From an uncultured Tenacibaculum sp. (GTDB taxonomy: Bacteria > Bacteroidota > Bacteroidia > Flavobacteriales > Flavobacteriaceae): DNA of 61,298 nt. The position numbers and the translations under genes are program-made. The stretch lies in contig CANMCD010000019.1 in the NCBI GenBank assembly GCA_947496185.1, positions 1-61,298 on the forward strand. Direction: 5' to 3'. The first letter of the stretch is position 1; every line of letters begins with the position of its first letter. The notes beneath the pieces are model-generated. The model was not told the origin of the DNA. It did not search any database and was given only the letters and a program-made list of their open reading frames with translations. Of the stretch, positions 46,901 through 56,864 are shown piece by piece.

Positions 46901-49705
46901 TTATTTTTCAGGTTTAAGAATACCTAATATACGACCTTGGGTTAGGTATTTTTTAGCTACTTCTTGTAGGTCTTTCACGGTTAAAGAATTAATCCTTTTT
47001 TCGAGATTTAGAATATCAGCAGGATCATTACCAAAAAAGTCTAAGTTCTTAAGTTCTTTTAACCAGTAAGTATTCTTATTTAGGTTTTCTTTGTATGCCA
47101 AAAGCAATTTTTGTTTTACTTTTAGTAAGTTTTTTTCTGTTGGCCCATTGTTGATGATTTCCGAAACTTGTTTATTAGCTAATTTAACCAATTTTTCAAC
47201 ATTTTCAGGAGCACAAGAAAAATCTAGATAAAGGTCATAAATATTATGTGGTCTTTGATGAATACTGTCATAAGCAATAGGATAATAAGTTTTTCCTTCT
47301 TTTTCGCGTAATTCTTCTTTTAATTTTATTCCAATAACATTAGTGATTACGTTCAAAGTAAGTGCTTCTTTTTTATTATAATTAGGTGAATTTCCTTGAT
47401 AATTAATTGCTACAATACTCAAAGGGCCTTTTCCTTTTACAATTGTTTTGGTCTGAATTCCTTTTATAGGGATATTTTTTTTTGTTTTGTAAGTTTCTTT
47501 TATCCCTCTTTTAGCAGGTAAGGAAGCAATATATTTTTTTGAGAAATTAATTAATTGATTTTCGTCAAAATTACCGACAAAATAAAAATGAAAATCGTTC
47601 GCATTATTAAAACGTTCGATATATTTTATGTAAGCCAAGTCATAACTAGAATTGTCAATATCATTGGATGTTATTTGTTTTATATAGTTCGGATTATCTT
47701 TATTTTTAAAGTTTGACAATTCACTAAAGAAGAAGTTTATCGGATTAGAAAAGTAATTTTTCAAATAATCTTTCTTTTTATTCTTGAAAACTGTAAAAGC
47801 TTTACGGTCATGATTTAATGAGGTGAAGTTTAAGTAGATTAACTTGAATAAAATTTCTAAATCTTTAGGTGAAGCCTGTCCTTTCACCCCTTCAGAAATT
47901 CTATTAATATAAGGTGTAACTTCTACTATTTTACCCGATAGTAATTCATTAAGTTCGTTTAGTGAGAAACCATTAATACCTGCTTGTGTGAGATCATTGA
48001 TTATATGAGCGACGGCCTTGATTTCTTTTTGAGAATATAGGGAAGTGCCACCAAAACGAAATGCATCAAATAGTACTTCATTATTTTTAAAATCGGTTTT
48101 TTTATAGGTTACTTTAGCGCCATTACTCAATAGTAAAGTTTTTGTTTTAAGTTTTTTATTTGATAATGTTTTTATAATAGTACCAGCGGTTGGTCTTTTA
48201 GTCATTAATGCATTCGTAACATTCTTGTATATATAAGGGGTTATTTTTTTGTTTTTAAAAGTTTTTAAAAGACCTATAACTTCTTTTTTAGTAACTACCT
48301 TTTTAGGACTTATTAATGTAATTATTCTATTATCATCATGTAAGAAATTTTTTATTAATTCACTCACCTCATATAATTTGATAGAAGGTAAAAGTTTAAT
48401 AGCGGTTTTATATTCCCATTCAGTATCAATGATGGTCTTTTTTCTAAGATAATGAGACGTATATTGATCTGCAAAAGAAGAAGACTCTTGCTTGTCTTTA
48501 TTTATATAGGTGTTTTCAAGGTTTGAAATTAATACTTTTTTTGCACGCGCTAATTCTTCAGCTATAAAACCATAACGTTTAATTCTTTCATGCTCTTCTA
48601 ATAAAGTACTTAAAGCATGGAGCTGTCCTTCATTAGATGTTTCAGCAAATATTAAATAAAATTGTTTAGTCCGAATGTAATTTTCATAAGATACTGCAGC
48701 TTCATGGAATGGAGGTCTTTCTTTATTAGATAACTCATAAAGTCTATGATTGATCATTTGTGCAAATAACATTTTTAGCAAATTCTTCCGATAATCAGCT
48801 ACTGTTTTAATTGAAGAAATATTGTTTTCACAATCTTTATATAGTATGGCAGAAAAAGAATACGTAAGTTCTTTATCAGACTCGATAGAGATAAAGGTTT
48901 CTTTATGATTTTTGAGAAAATGTTTTTTTCTTTCTCTAGCCTTTTTAGGCAGAGGGATTGGGGAAAAATGTTTCTTAATTTTTGATTCGATCTCTGCTAC
49001 ATCAATATCACCAACAGCAATGACGGCCATTAGGTTTGGCCTGTACCAGTCTTTATAAAACCTACGAAGACTTTCATGAGTAAAGTTTTTGATACTATTT
49101 TCAGTACCTGTATGTGAACGATTAGCAAACTTAGAACCATAAAAAAGAATTGGTATATATTTTTTTTGTACTCTTGATTGTGCGTTTTTACTATTTCTTA
49201 ATTCCTCTAATACAATATCTCTTTCTTCGTCAATATCTTTGGCTGTTAGGGAGGCATTATGTGCCCAATCTTCAAGAATTTGAAATCCTTTTGTAAGTTT
49301 TTGTTTATCATCACTAGGTATAGGTAGTTTATATACGGTTTCATCAAAACTTGTATATACATTTAAATCGTGCTCGAAATTAAGACCAATAGATTCTAAA
49401 TAATCAATTAAATCATTTTTTTTGAAGTTTTTGGTACCATTAAAGTTCATGTGCTCCATAAAATGAGCTAGCCCCAGTTGATCTTCATCTTCTAAGATAT
49501 AGCCGGCATTAACAACTAAACGTAGCTCAACTTTATTTGCGGGTTTAGGATTCTGTTTGATATAATTGGTTAACCCATTTGGTAGTTTTCCTATTTTTAC
49601 TGTGGGATCATTTTTTACTTTACTAGCTAAGAATTCTTGGTCACTTTGGCTATAGGTAAGCGTTTTTGCAACTAATAATGTAAATAGAAATAAAAATATC
49701 CTCAT
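46901..49705 (-). CDS. M16 family zinc metallopeptidase (insulinase/pitrilysin type)
   Basis: A 934-residue exported peptidase: signal peptide RIFLFLFTLLVAKTLTYSQ, then the active domain with the inverted zinc motif HFMEHMNF (His81, Glu84, His85) and the downstream EERDIVLEELRN carrying the third ligand Glu. Four M16 modules follow in the usual active/inactive pairs, about residues 40-250, 250-480, 530-730 and 740-930. Such enzymes degrade peptides in the periplasm. Its promoter is at 49730-49737; the gene converges on the glycosyltransferase gene without an obvious terminator. Confidence 0.94.
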   Translation of the reverse strand: MRIFLFLFTLLVAKTLTYSQSDQEFLASKVKNDPTVKIGKLPNGLTNYIKQNPKPANKVELRLVVNAGYILEDEDQLGLAHFMEHMNFNGTKNFKKNDLIDYLESIGLNFEHDLNVYTSFDETVYKLPIPSDDKQKLTKGFQILEDWAHNASLTAKDIDEERDIVLEELRNSKNAQSRVQKKYIPILFYGSKFANRSHTGTENSIKNFTHESLRRFYKDWYRPNLMAVIAVGDIDVAEIESKIKKHFSPIPLPKKARERKKHFLKNHKETFISIESDKELTYSFSAILYKDCENNISSIKTVADYRKNLLKMLFAQMINHRLYELSNKERPPFHEAAVSYENYIRTKQFYLIFAETSNEGQLHALSTLLEEHERIKRYGFIAEELARAKKVLISNLENTYINKDKQESSSFADQYTSHYLRKKTIIDTEWEYKTAIKLLPSIKLYEVSELIKNFLHDDNRIITLISPKKVVTKKEVIGLLKTFKNKKITPYIYKNVTNALMTKRPTAGTIIKTLSNKKLKTKTLLLSNGAKVTYKKTDFKNNEVLFDAFRFGGTSLYSQKEIKAVAHIINDLTQAGINGFSLNELNELLSGKIVEVTPYINRISEGVKGQASPKDLEILFKLIYLNFTSLNHDRKAFTVFKNKKKDYLKNYFSNPINFFFSELSNFKNKDNPNYIKQITSNDIDNSSYDLAYIKYIERFNNANDFHFYFVGNFDENQLINFSKKYIASLPAKRGIKETYKTKKNIPIKGIQTKTIVKGKGPLSIVAINYQGNSPNYNKKEALTLNVITNVIGIKLKEELREKEGKTYYPIAYDSIHQRPHNIYDLYLDFSCAPENVEKLVKLANKQVSEIINNGPTEKNLLKVKQKLLLAYKENLNKNTYWLKELKNLDFFGNDPADILNLEKRINSLTVKDLQEVAKKYLTQGRILGILKPEK

Positions 49706-49729
49706 AAGTAAAGTGTAAAAAAATGTTTA

Positions 49730-49737
49730 CAAATCTA
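49730..49737 (-). promoter_or_regulatory. -7 promoter element of the M16 peptidase gene (TAGATTTG)
   Basis: Minus strand TAGATTTG, a perfect TAnnTTTG match, 24 nt upstream of the ATG at 49705. Confidence 0.5.
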
Positions 49738-49795
49738 AATTTATTTAGATTATTAAGTTAAAATTTAACACTTAATTAATTGTTAAATAGAAAGT

Positions 49796-49831
49796 AAAAG
49801 AAATGTTATAAAATTTTATAACATTTCTTTT
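49796..49831 (-). terminator. Terminator of gcvT (perfect 36-bp palindrome)
   Basis: The arms 49796-49813 and 49814-49831 are exact reverse complements containing GAAATGTTATAA, bounded by A and T runs. It lies 52 nt past the gcvT stop and works on either strand. Confidence 0.82.
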
Positions 49832-49883
49832 TGAATTACTATATCGAAATAGTGATATTTTTATTTTAAGACAATTTCAAAAG

Positions 49884-50966
49884 TTATCCTTTATAAAAAG
49901 GAAGTTTTACAACTTGTGCAGGTACTTGCTTTTTTCTTATTTGTATAAATACATCACTACCTATTTTTGCGTTATCAATAGTAACATATCCTAAACCGAT
50001 CCCTTTATTTAAACTCGGACTCATAGTTCCTGAAGTTACTTTACCAATGACAGTACCTTCGTTGTCAACAATTTCGTAACCTTGTCTAGGAATACCACGT
50101 TCTGTTAGCTCAAAAGCAACTAGTTTACGCGCTACTCCTTCTGCTTTTTGCTGCTTAAGCGCTTCTGAATTTACAAAGTCTTTTGTAAATTTAGTAATCC
50201 ATCCCAATCCAGCTTCTATAGGAGAGGTAGTATCGTCAATATCATTACCATATAGGCAATATCCCATTTCTAATCTTAAGGTATCACGAGCTGCTAAACC
50301 GATAGGTTTTATATCCCAATCTTTTCCTGCTTCAAATACTTTGTTCCAAACAGCTTCAACATCTTCGTTTTTAACATAAATTTCAAAACCACCAGATCCA
50401 GTATAACCTGTTGCAGAAACAATTACATTAGGTAAGCCAGCAAAGTCAGTGATTTCAAAAGTATAGAATTTTATAGTAGAAAGGTTTACCGAAGTCAATG
50501 ATTGCATTGCTTCTGCTGCTTTAGGTCCTTGAATAGCAAGTAAAGACCAATCATCTGAACGGTTCTCCATGTCAACACCTAGATCATTATGTTGCGCAAT
50601 CCAATTCCAATCCTTTTCAATATTTGAGGCATTGACTACAAGCATATATTCTTGCTCGTTAATCATATAAATGATAAGATCGTCAACAATACCTCCTTCA
50701 GCATTAGGCATACAACTATACTGAGCTTTTCCGGGTGTTAGTTTCGAAGCATCATTCGAAGTAACTTTTTGTATTAAAGCCAAAGCATTTTCTCCTTTTA
50801 AGAAAAATTCTCCCATATGGCTAACATCAAATACACCAACACCACTTCTAACTGTTTCATGCTCGATGTTTACTCCTTCGTATTGTACTGGCATAGTATA
50901 CCCTGCAAAAGGAACTAATTTTGCTCCTAGACCCTCATGAACATGCGTTAATGCAGTATTTTTCAT
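49884..50966 (-). CDS. gcvT: Aminomethyltransferase (glycine cleavage T protein)
   Basis: Releases ammonia from the aminomethyl-lipoyl H protein and passes the C1 unit to tetrahydrofolate. The 360-residue protein has [21 protein letters not shown] at the N-terminus, [32 protein letters not shown] with the catalytic Asp, [14 protein letters not shown], and [21 protein letters not shown]-terminal [21 protein letters not shown] is typical. The other glycine-cleavage genes are not in the window. A near-consensus -7 element (TACTTTTA, 50996-51003) lies upstream. Confidence 0.96.
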   Translation of the reverse strand: MKNTALTHVHEGLGAKLVPFAGYTMPVQYEGVNIEHETVRSGVGVFDVSHMGEFFLKGENALALIQKVTSNDASKLTPGKAQYSCMPNAEGGIVDDLIIYMINEQEYMLVVNASNIEKDWNWIAQHNDLGVDMENRSDDWSLLAIQGPKAAEAMQSLTSVNLSTIKFYTFEITDFAGLPNVIVSATGYTGSGGFEIYVKNEDVEAVWNKVFEAGKDWDIKPIGLAARDTLRLEMGYCLYGNDIDDTTSPIEAGLGWITKFTKDFVNSEALKQQKAEGVARKLVAFELTERGIPRQGYEIVDNEGTVIGKVTSGTMSPSLNKGIGLGYVTIDNAKIGSDVFIQIRKKQVPAQVVKLPFYKG

Positions 50967-51127
50967 TTTTATAGAATTGTTTGTTTATAGTTGCGTAAAA
51001 GTAGCTAAAATATGATAAACAAAAACTGTAAAATTGTTTAATATTTTGATCCTAGTAGGGTTGGTTTTTGAATGAACTTTTAACAGAAACTTTAAAGAAT
51101 AATATGATATTTAGCGATAAAAAGTTA

Positions 51128-51135
51128 TAAATTTG
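51128..51135 (+). promoter_or_regulatory. -7 promoter element of the aminopeptidase P gene (TAAATTTG)
   Basis: A perfect TAnnTTTG match, 32 nt before the ATG at 51168. Confidence 0.5.
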
Positions 51136-51167
51136 ATTGAAATTATAGCATTATAAATATACATTTT

Positions 51168-52619
51168 ATGAGGGGGAATAAAATACATCTAACAATTTTT
51201 GTTTTTTTTGTATGCATATTTAATACTACGTCACAAACCAATACAGATGATTTATCAGTTGACTTTCATCGAAACAAAAGACAAGCATTTAGAAAGAAAA
51301 TGCTCAAAAATTCGGTTGCATTATTTTTTACAAACCCTATAAGAAATAGGTCTAATGATGTTGATTATTTATACCATCCAGATCCTACTTTTTATTATTT
51401 AACGGGATTTAGAGAACCCAATGCGGTACTACTAATTTTTTCAGATGATCAAAAAGATAAAACTGGAGTAGTATATAATGAGTTATTATATGTGCCTGGA
51501 AAAAATCCTTATTATGAATTATGGAACGGTAAAATAATGGGGCCTGAAGCCGTTGTTAGTAGGTTAGGAATTAAAAAATCAAAGTCAACTAAAGATTTTT
51601 TTACAGATAAAATTAATTATCAAAAATTTTCTAAGGTATATGTTAGAAAGTTTAAAGATGATTATAGAAATACAATAAGGAAGACAGAAGAATTGTATGA
51701 TCTAGTAGGACATTTTAAAAAAGTGTCTAACTATGACTTGAGACATAATAGTAATACTGAATTAAAAGGGAAAACGAATATTAATACATACTTTATTAAT
51801 AAAGAAATAGCCAAATTAAGGGAAATCAAAGATAAAGAAGAACTGAAGCTGTTAAAAAAAGCCGTGAGGATTTCGGCTATAGGGCAAATAGAAGTCATGA
51901 AAGCAATGCATCCCTCTATGTCTGAGAGAGAAATTCAAGGCATTCATGAATTTGTTTATAGAAAGTATGGGGCACGGTATGAAGGGTATCCTTCAATAGT
52001 AGGGGCAGGTAATAACGGTTGTGTTTTACATTATATGGATAATAGTAAATTAAAGGTAGATAAAGATTTAGTTTTAATGGACTTGGGAGCTGAATATAAA
52101 GGGTATACAGCTGATGTCACTAGAACAATTCCAGCTAATGGCAAATTTTCTAAGGAACAGAAAGCTATCTACGAAATAGTATTAAAAGCACAGAATGCAG
52201 GTATCAAAGCTTGTGTAAAAGGGAATGCTTTTAGGCAACCGGATACCGAAGGAAGAAAAATAATTAATCAGGGTTTATATGAATTAGGTATTATTTCTTC
52301 TATAAATGAAGAACATCGATATTTCCCGCATGGTACTTCTCACTATTTAGGATTGGATGTACATGACCCAGGAACTTATGGGGTATTACAACCTAATTCT
52401 GTAATAACTGTAGAACCAGGTATATACATACCTAAGGGAAGTAAATGTGATAAAAAATGGTGGGGTATAGCAGTTCGTATTGAAGATGATATTTTAATTA
52501 CAGAAGACCTCCCTGTAAACTTATCAGGCGAAGCACCTAGAACTGTGGAAGAAATTGAAAAAATGATGAAGAAAAAAAGCGTATTAGATGAATTTTTGTT
52601 GCCTGATTTAAATGATTAA
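51168..52619 (+). CDS. pepP: Xaa-Pro aminopeptidase (aminopeptidase P), secreted
   Basis: Removes an N-terminal residue that precedes proline. The 483-residue M24 protein begins with a signal peptide (IHLTIFVFFVCIFNTTSQ), followed by the N-terminal domain (VDFHRNKRQAFRKKML, YLYHPDPTFYYLTGF). The pita-bread catalytic domain has all five metal ligands: two Asp in LVLMDLGAEYKGYTADVTRT, His in HGTSHYLGLDVHD, Glu in ITVEPGIYIP, and Glu in VRIEDDILIT. Export suggests peptide scavenging or processing in the periplasm. The next gene starts 3 nt after the stop. Confidence 0.94.
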   Translation: MRGNKIHLTIFVFFVCIFNTTSQTNTDDLSVDFHRNKRQAFRKKMLKNSVALFFTNPIRNRSNDVDYLYHPDPTFYYLTGFREPNAVLLIFSDDQKDKTGVVYNELLYVPGKNPYYELWNGKIMGPEAVVSRLGIKKSKSTKDFFTDKINYQKFSKVYVRKFKDDYRNTIRKTEELYDLVGHFKKVSNYDLRHNSNTELKGKTNINTYFINKEIAKLREIKDKEELKLLKKAVRISAIGQIEVMKAMHPSMSEREIQGIHEFVYRKYGARYEGYPSIVGAGNNGCVLHYMDNSKLKVDKDLVLMDLGAEYKGYTADVTRTIPANGKFSKEQKAIYEIVLKAQNAGIKACVKGNAFRQPDTEGRKIINQGLYELGIISSINEEHRYFPHGTSHYLGLDVHDPGTYGVLQPNSVITVEPGIYIPKGSKCDKKWWGIAVRIEDDILITEDLPVNLSGEAPRTVEEIEKMMKKKSVLDEFLLPDLND

Positions 52620-52622
52620 TAG

Positions 52623-53183
52623 ATGAGTAAACTTACAAAGAAAACGATATCCAATCTGTTATTTTTGATAGTAATAGGACTATTTTTATATCCTCCATCA
52701 AAAACATATATTATTCGTTTAATAGCTTTGTCTCCATCGATTATCGAAGAGGAAAAAAGAGAAAAAATTACCGATTATAACTGGAAGTTAGACGGATTAA
52801 ATACTACAGATGTAAATTTTGATAAATTTCAAGGAAAGGTTGTTTTTTTGAACTTTTGGGCTACATGGTGCCCCCCTTGTGTGGCAGAGATGCCTAGTAT
52901 TCAAAAGTTATATGAAACGTATAAGGATAAGGTAAGCTTTATATTGGTTAGTAATGAAAATTGGCAAACGATAAAAAAATTTTATGAAGAAAATAATTTT
53001 AACCTACCTGTTTATAATAATAAAGAAAGTGGCCCTAATTTTTTGACGGTAAGTTCCATTCCTACGACTTTGATAATTAATAAAAAAGGGGAAGTAGTGG
53101 TTGAAAAATCTGGAGCTGCAGATTGGAATAGTAAGAGTGTAAGATCATTACTTGAGCAACAATTACAAATAAACAATGAGTGA
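52623..53183 (+). CDS. TlpA-like membrane-anchored thioredoxin
   Basis: A 186-residue protein with an N-terminal membrane anchor (TISNLLFLIVIGLFLYPP, residues 8-25) and a periplasmic thioredoxin domain. The redox site is FWATWCPPCVAEMPS, with a WCPPC active pair, followed by VSFILVSNE and the cis-Pro loop SSIPTTLIINKKGE. TlpA/ResA-type proteins reduce periplasmic disulphides, often for cytochrome c assembly. It lies 3 nt behind the aminopeptidase gene and is co-transcribed; the reason for the pairing is unclear. Confidence 0.93.
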   Translation: MSKLTKKTISNLLFLIVIGLFLYPPSKTYIIRLIALSPSIIEEEKREKITDYNWKLDGLNTTDVNFDKFQGKVVFLNFWATWCPPCVAEMPSIQKLYETYKDKVSFILVSNENWQTIKKFYEENNFNLPVYNNKESGPNFLTVSSIPTTLIINKKGEVVVEKSGAADWNSKSVRSLLEQQLQINNE

Positions 53184-53704
53184 ATTGTTTATTGAGAGAT
53201 TTTGATTACATGAGCATTTTTTTGTTTTTTTAATAATAATAAAGAGGTAATCCTTACCAACCTAAAATGTGTAATTCTTACTTGAGTATTTGTCTACTAA
53301 CCCCGTGTAACTCACAGGTAGATGAAATTCTCTCATTTATGGTTTACTCTAAAAAAAAATGAATTATTTGGAGGTTGAGTTCTTTTGATAGTAATATTAA
53401 ACAAAATAACTTTCTTTCTGGTATGTTGTACTCTAACTTTTTACTTCTCTTATAACTTAATTTTTTCATGGATACCATACTTAATGTTATGCTTTTTATA
53501 AGTTAACCCCTCTTTTTAACTTCTGATACTAGTGAGAGTTTGAAACTCATAGGGTATCTTCTGTGGGTTTGTCTTACACACTTATTTTTTTATAACACTT
53601 AAAGTTTAGTGTAATATTATTTTAGTAGGAGACAACAATGTAAAAAAAGAGGCTGTCTTGATTTTCAGACAGCCTCTTTTTTTTGAATAGAAACTTTTAT
53701 CTTT
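53184..53704. other. Gene-free stretch after the thioredoxin gene
   Basis: About 521 bp, T-rich. It contains short palindromes such as GAGTTTGAAACTC (about 53535) and ACACTTAAAGTTTAGTGT (about 53595), and a terminator at 53642-53684. No protein gene is supported. A small RNA is possible but unproven. Confidence 0.55.
53642..53684. terminator. Strong bidirectional terminator
   Basis: A perfect 17-bp stem (AAAAAAAGAGGCTGTCT and its complement) with a 7-nt loop and T runs at both ends. It ends the minus-strand hypothetical gene and any plus-strand transcript entering from 53184. Confidence 0.93.
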
Positions 53705-54217
53705 CTATAAAAGTTTTTGGACTTCTTGTTTGATAAACATAACTGCTGTTTCTGTAGGAATTTCTTCTTTACTATAGTCGATTAAAACATTTTCGCGTAA
53801 ATCTTTTGCGGTTTTTGAAGTTTCTGCAACCTTTCGCAGTTTCGCTATAATTGACAGTCTAGCAGCAAGTACAGCTTTCCAAGAATTTTCTGATAAATAT
53901 AATTGCTGTACCAAGTTGTGTTCAAACTCTTGTTCGATATTAGCAATTAATAATTGTAAATAATTATCAGTATTATTCCCTATAGGGTTTACACGAAGTA
54001 AAAGCTTGGTAGGGTTAATGCGCTCACAAAAAAGAAGCATGCGTTCATAAGCTTGAAGTTTAATAGGTAAACTTTCTTTTTTCTTTTGAATTAATGCTTG
54101 GAATTTTTGTTCATTGCTGTCTTGCTTAATAAAAGCACTCATAATATAATACGCTACCCCTCCTGTTATAAGTGCAGGTAAAGCATAGGCTAAACCTTCA
54201 ACAATTTTGTCTTCCAT
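53705..54217 (-). CDS. Conserved membrane-anchored protein (DUF7935-like)
   Basis: A 170-residue protein with one N-terminal membrane helix (GLAYALPALITGGVAYYIMSAF, residues 8-29) and a helical cytoplasmic part: KFQALIQKKKESLPIKLQAYERMLLFCERINPTKLLLRV, then LIANIEQEFEHNLVQQLYLS and SWKAVLAARLSIIAKL. The AYERM..F.ERI.P..LL.R pattern is shared by a widespread flavobacterial protein that I associate with DUF7935. No catalytic motif. A near-consensus -7 element (TATCTTAG, 54238-54245) lies upstream, and a strong terminator follows. Function unknown. Confidence 0.8.
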   Translation of the reverse strand: MEDKIVEGLAYALPALITGGVAYYIMSAFIKQDSNEQKFQALIQKKKESLPIKLQAYERMLLFCERINPTKLLLRVNPIGNNTDNYLQLLIANIEQEFEHNLVQQLYLSENSWKAVLAARLSIIAKLRKVAETSKTAKDLRENVLIDYSKEEIPTETAVMFIKQEVQKLL

Positions 54218-54486
54218 ACTGATTTAACTTTAGACGCTAAGATACAATGCTTCTTTAAAATGACCCCCATAAAATGGTAAAATATAAGCTATAAAATTTA
54301 ATGTCTAAGTTTTAGTTAAGGAAGAATATAAGAACATTTATAGGAAGGTAAAAATAGGACGTACCGTTTTATATATGTCTTCAAATAAAATACACACAGG
54401 TGTGAATAAAAAAAAGGAAACATATTTTATAAAATCTGAAATAATAGTTAATTTTCCGCTTTTTAATTCTTTCAATCTATTTTTCA

Positions 54487-56814
54487 TTGAGTACATATTT
54501 AGAGCAACTTAACGAACCTCAAAGAGCAGCAGTGTTACAAAAAGATGGGCCTATGTTAATTATAGCAGGGGCTGGATCAGGAAAAACAAGAGTGTTAACA
54601 TATCGTATAGCTCATTTAATGAAGCAAGGAGTAGATCCATTCAATATACTATCCCTTACATTTACAAATAAAGCTGCACGTGAAATGAAGGAGCGTATTG
54701 CAAGCGTAGTAGGGCAGAGTGAAGCAAAAAGTTTATGGATGGGAACTTTCCATTCTATTTTTGCTAGGATTTTAAGATCAGAGGCTGATAAGTTAGGGTA
54801 CCCTTCTAATTTTACCATTTATGATACTCAAGATGCTGTACGATTACTGACTTCCATTATTAAAGAAATGCAGTTAGACAAAGATCGTTACAAGCCAAAG
54901 CAGATTCTGAGTCGTATTTCATCTTTTAAAAATAGTTTGATAACTGTAAGAGCGTATTTTAATAATACTGATTTACAGGAAGCTGATTTACAAGCAAGCA
55001 GACCTAGGACGGGAGATATATATAAAGAATATGTAGATAGATGTTTTCGATCGGGAGCCATGGATTTTGATGATTTACTTTTGCGTACTAATGAATTATT
55101 AGCCCGTTTTCCTGAAGTATTAGCTAAATACCAAGATCGTTTTCGATATATTATGGTAGACGAGTACCAAGATACCAATCATTCACAATATATTATTGTG
55201 AGAGCTTTGGCGGATCGTTTTCAAAATATCTGTGTGGTAGGTGACGATTCTCAGAGTATCTACAGTTTCCGTGGAGCTAATATTAATAATATTTTAAATT
55301 TTCAAAAAGATTATCCAGAGGTACAAACCTTTAAATTAGAACAAAACTATCGTTCAACAGGGAATATTGTAAAAGCAGCAAATAGTGTTATAGATAAGAA
55401 TAAAACAAAGTTAGATAAAGAGGTCTGGACAGCAAATACGGATGGAGAAAGTATAAAGATTATGCGTTCGATATCTGAAGGAGAAGAAGGGAGGTTTGTG
55501 GCGCAATCTATTTGGGATATTCAAATGAATAACCAGCTTCAAAGTAGTGATTTTGCAGTTCTTTATCGTACAAACGCCCAATCTAGAGCTATAGAAGATG
55601 CGTTGCGAAAAAAAGATATTAAATATAAGATATATGGAGGAATTTCTTTTTATCAACGAAAAGAAATTAAAGACTTGTTATCTTATTTGAGGTTGTTGAT
55701 TAACCCGAATGATGATGAAGCATTAAAACGGATTATTAATTACCCTGCAAGAGGTATTGGAGCGACCACTATCGATAAGTTAACCATTGCTGCAAATCAC
55801 TATAAAAAATCAATTTTTGACATTATAAAAGAGATTAACACCATTGATATAAAGTTAAACTCAGGGACAAAGGCAAAAATTCAAAATTTTTTGATATTAA
55901 TGCAGCGATTTGCTGTTGAAGCACAAACAAAAAATGCATTTGAAGTTGCGGACTTGGTAGTGAAAAAAGCACAGTTATTAAAAGACCTTCAAAAAGATGG
56001 TACCCCAGAAGGAATTAATAAAGTAGAGAATATACAAGAACTGCTAAACGGTATAAAAGATTTTATAACGGATAAAATTGAAACAGGAGAAGACGCATCA
56101 TTAACAGCCTTTTTAGAAGATGTGGCTTTGGCTACAGATTTTGATAGTGACAAAGATGATGTGCCAAGAGTATCGTTAATGACTGTTCATTTGTCGAAAG
56201 GGCTAGAATATCCATATGTGTATATAGTAGGTTTAGAAGAAAACCTTTTTCCGTCAGGTATGAGTATGAATACACGTAGTGAATTAGAAGAAGAAAGAAG
56301 GTTGTTTTATGTAGCACTAACACGTGCCGAAAAAGTTGCCTATTTATCTTACGCACATACCCGTTATCGATGGGGAAAACTAACCGATGGAGAGCCCAGT
56401 CGATTTTTAGAAGAAATTGATGAGGAATTTGTAGAGTATTTAAAACCAAAATTACCAGATTCTGTTACAGAAAATAAGTTTCTTGATGCCAGTATATTTG
56501 ATGATTCACCTAAGAAGATACGTTTTCAAAAACCTATCCAAAAGAAACGCAAAGAATTTTTAGCAAAAAAAGAAAAACCTTTAATGTCTACACCCAAAGG
56601 AAAAATGAAAAAAGTTTCTGAAGCTACTTCAAAAGTAAACTTATTTGACGGAGAAATCAGTGTAGGAAACCTAGTAGAGCATAATCGTTTTGGTACAGGA
56701 AAAGTTCTAGGTTTAGAAGGGAAAGGGCCTAATAAAAAAGCCGAAATAGAGTTTGGTACAGTAGGTAAAAAGAAATTATTGTTACAATTTGCAAAACTAA
56801 AGGTGATAGGGTAG
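54487..56814 (+). CDS. pcrA: UvrD/PcrA-like DNA helicase
   Basis: A superfamily 1A 3'-5' helicase acting in repair and removal of stalled complexes. In 775 residues: Q motif LNEPQRAAV, Walker A IAGAGSGKTRVL near residue 30, Walker B YIMVDEYQDTNHSQY, motif III VVGDDSQSIYSFRGA, QNYRST, and motifs V-VI LMTVHLSKGLEYPYVYIVGLEE and EEERRLFYVALTRA. The C-terminus ends in a Tudor-like PcrA domain (VGNLVEHNRFGTGKVLGLEG...), which in known PcrA binds RNA polymerase. Start is a TTG at 54487. Confidence 0.95.
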   Translation: MSTYLEQLNEPQRAAVLQKDGPMLIIAGAGSGKTRVLTYRIAHLMKQGVDPFNILSLTFTNKAAREMKERIASVVGQSEAKSLWMGTFHSIFARILRSEADKLGYPSNFTIYDTQDAVRLLTSIIKEMQLDKDRYKPKQILSRISSFKNSLITVRAYFNNTDLQEADLQASRPRTGDIYKEYVDRCFRSGAMDFDDLLLRTNELLARFPEVLAKYQDRFRYIMVDEYQDTNHSQYIIVRALADRFQNICVVGDDSQSIYSFRGANINNILNFQKDYPEVQTFKLEQNYRSTGNIVKAANSVIDKNKTKLDKEVWTANTDGESIKIMRSISEGEEGRFVAQSIWDIQMNNQLQSSDFAVLYRTNAQSRAIEDALRKKDIKYKIYGGISFYQRKEIKDLLSYLRLLINPNDDEALKRIINYPARGIGATTIDKLTIAANHYKKSIFDIIKEINTIDIKLNSGTKAKIQNFLILMQRFAVEAQTKNAFEVADLVVKKAQLLKDLQKDGTPEGINKVENIQELLNGIKDFITDKIETGEDASLTAFLEDVALATDFDSDKDDVPRVSLMTVHLSKGLEYPYVYIVGLEENLFPSGMSMNTRSELEEERRLFYVALTRAEKVAYLSYAHTRYRWGKLTDGEPSRFLEEIDEEFVEYLKPKLPDSVTENKFLDASIFDDSPKKIRFQKPIQKKRKEFLAKKEKPLMSTPKGKMKKVSEATSKVNLFDGEISVGNLVEHNRFGTGKVLGLEGKGPNKKAEIEFGTVGKKKLLLQFAKLKVIG

Positions 56815-56864
56815 TGACTGCTTAAAAATTATTACCTATTTTGCACCTGATAAAAACAGTTAAT

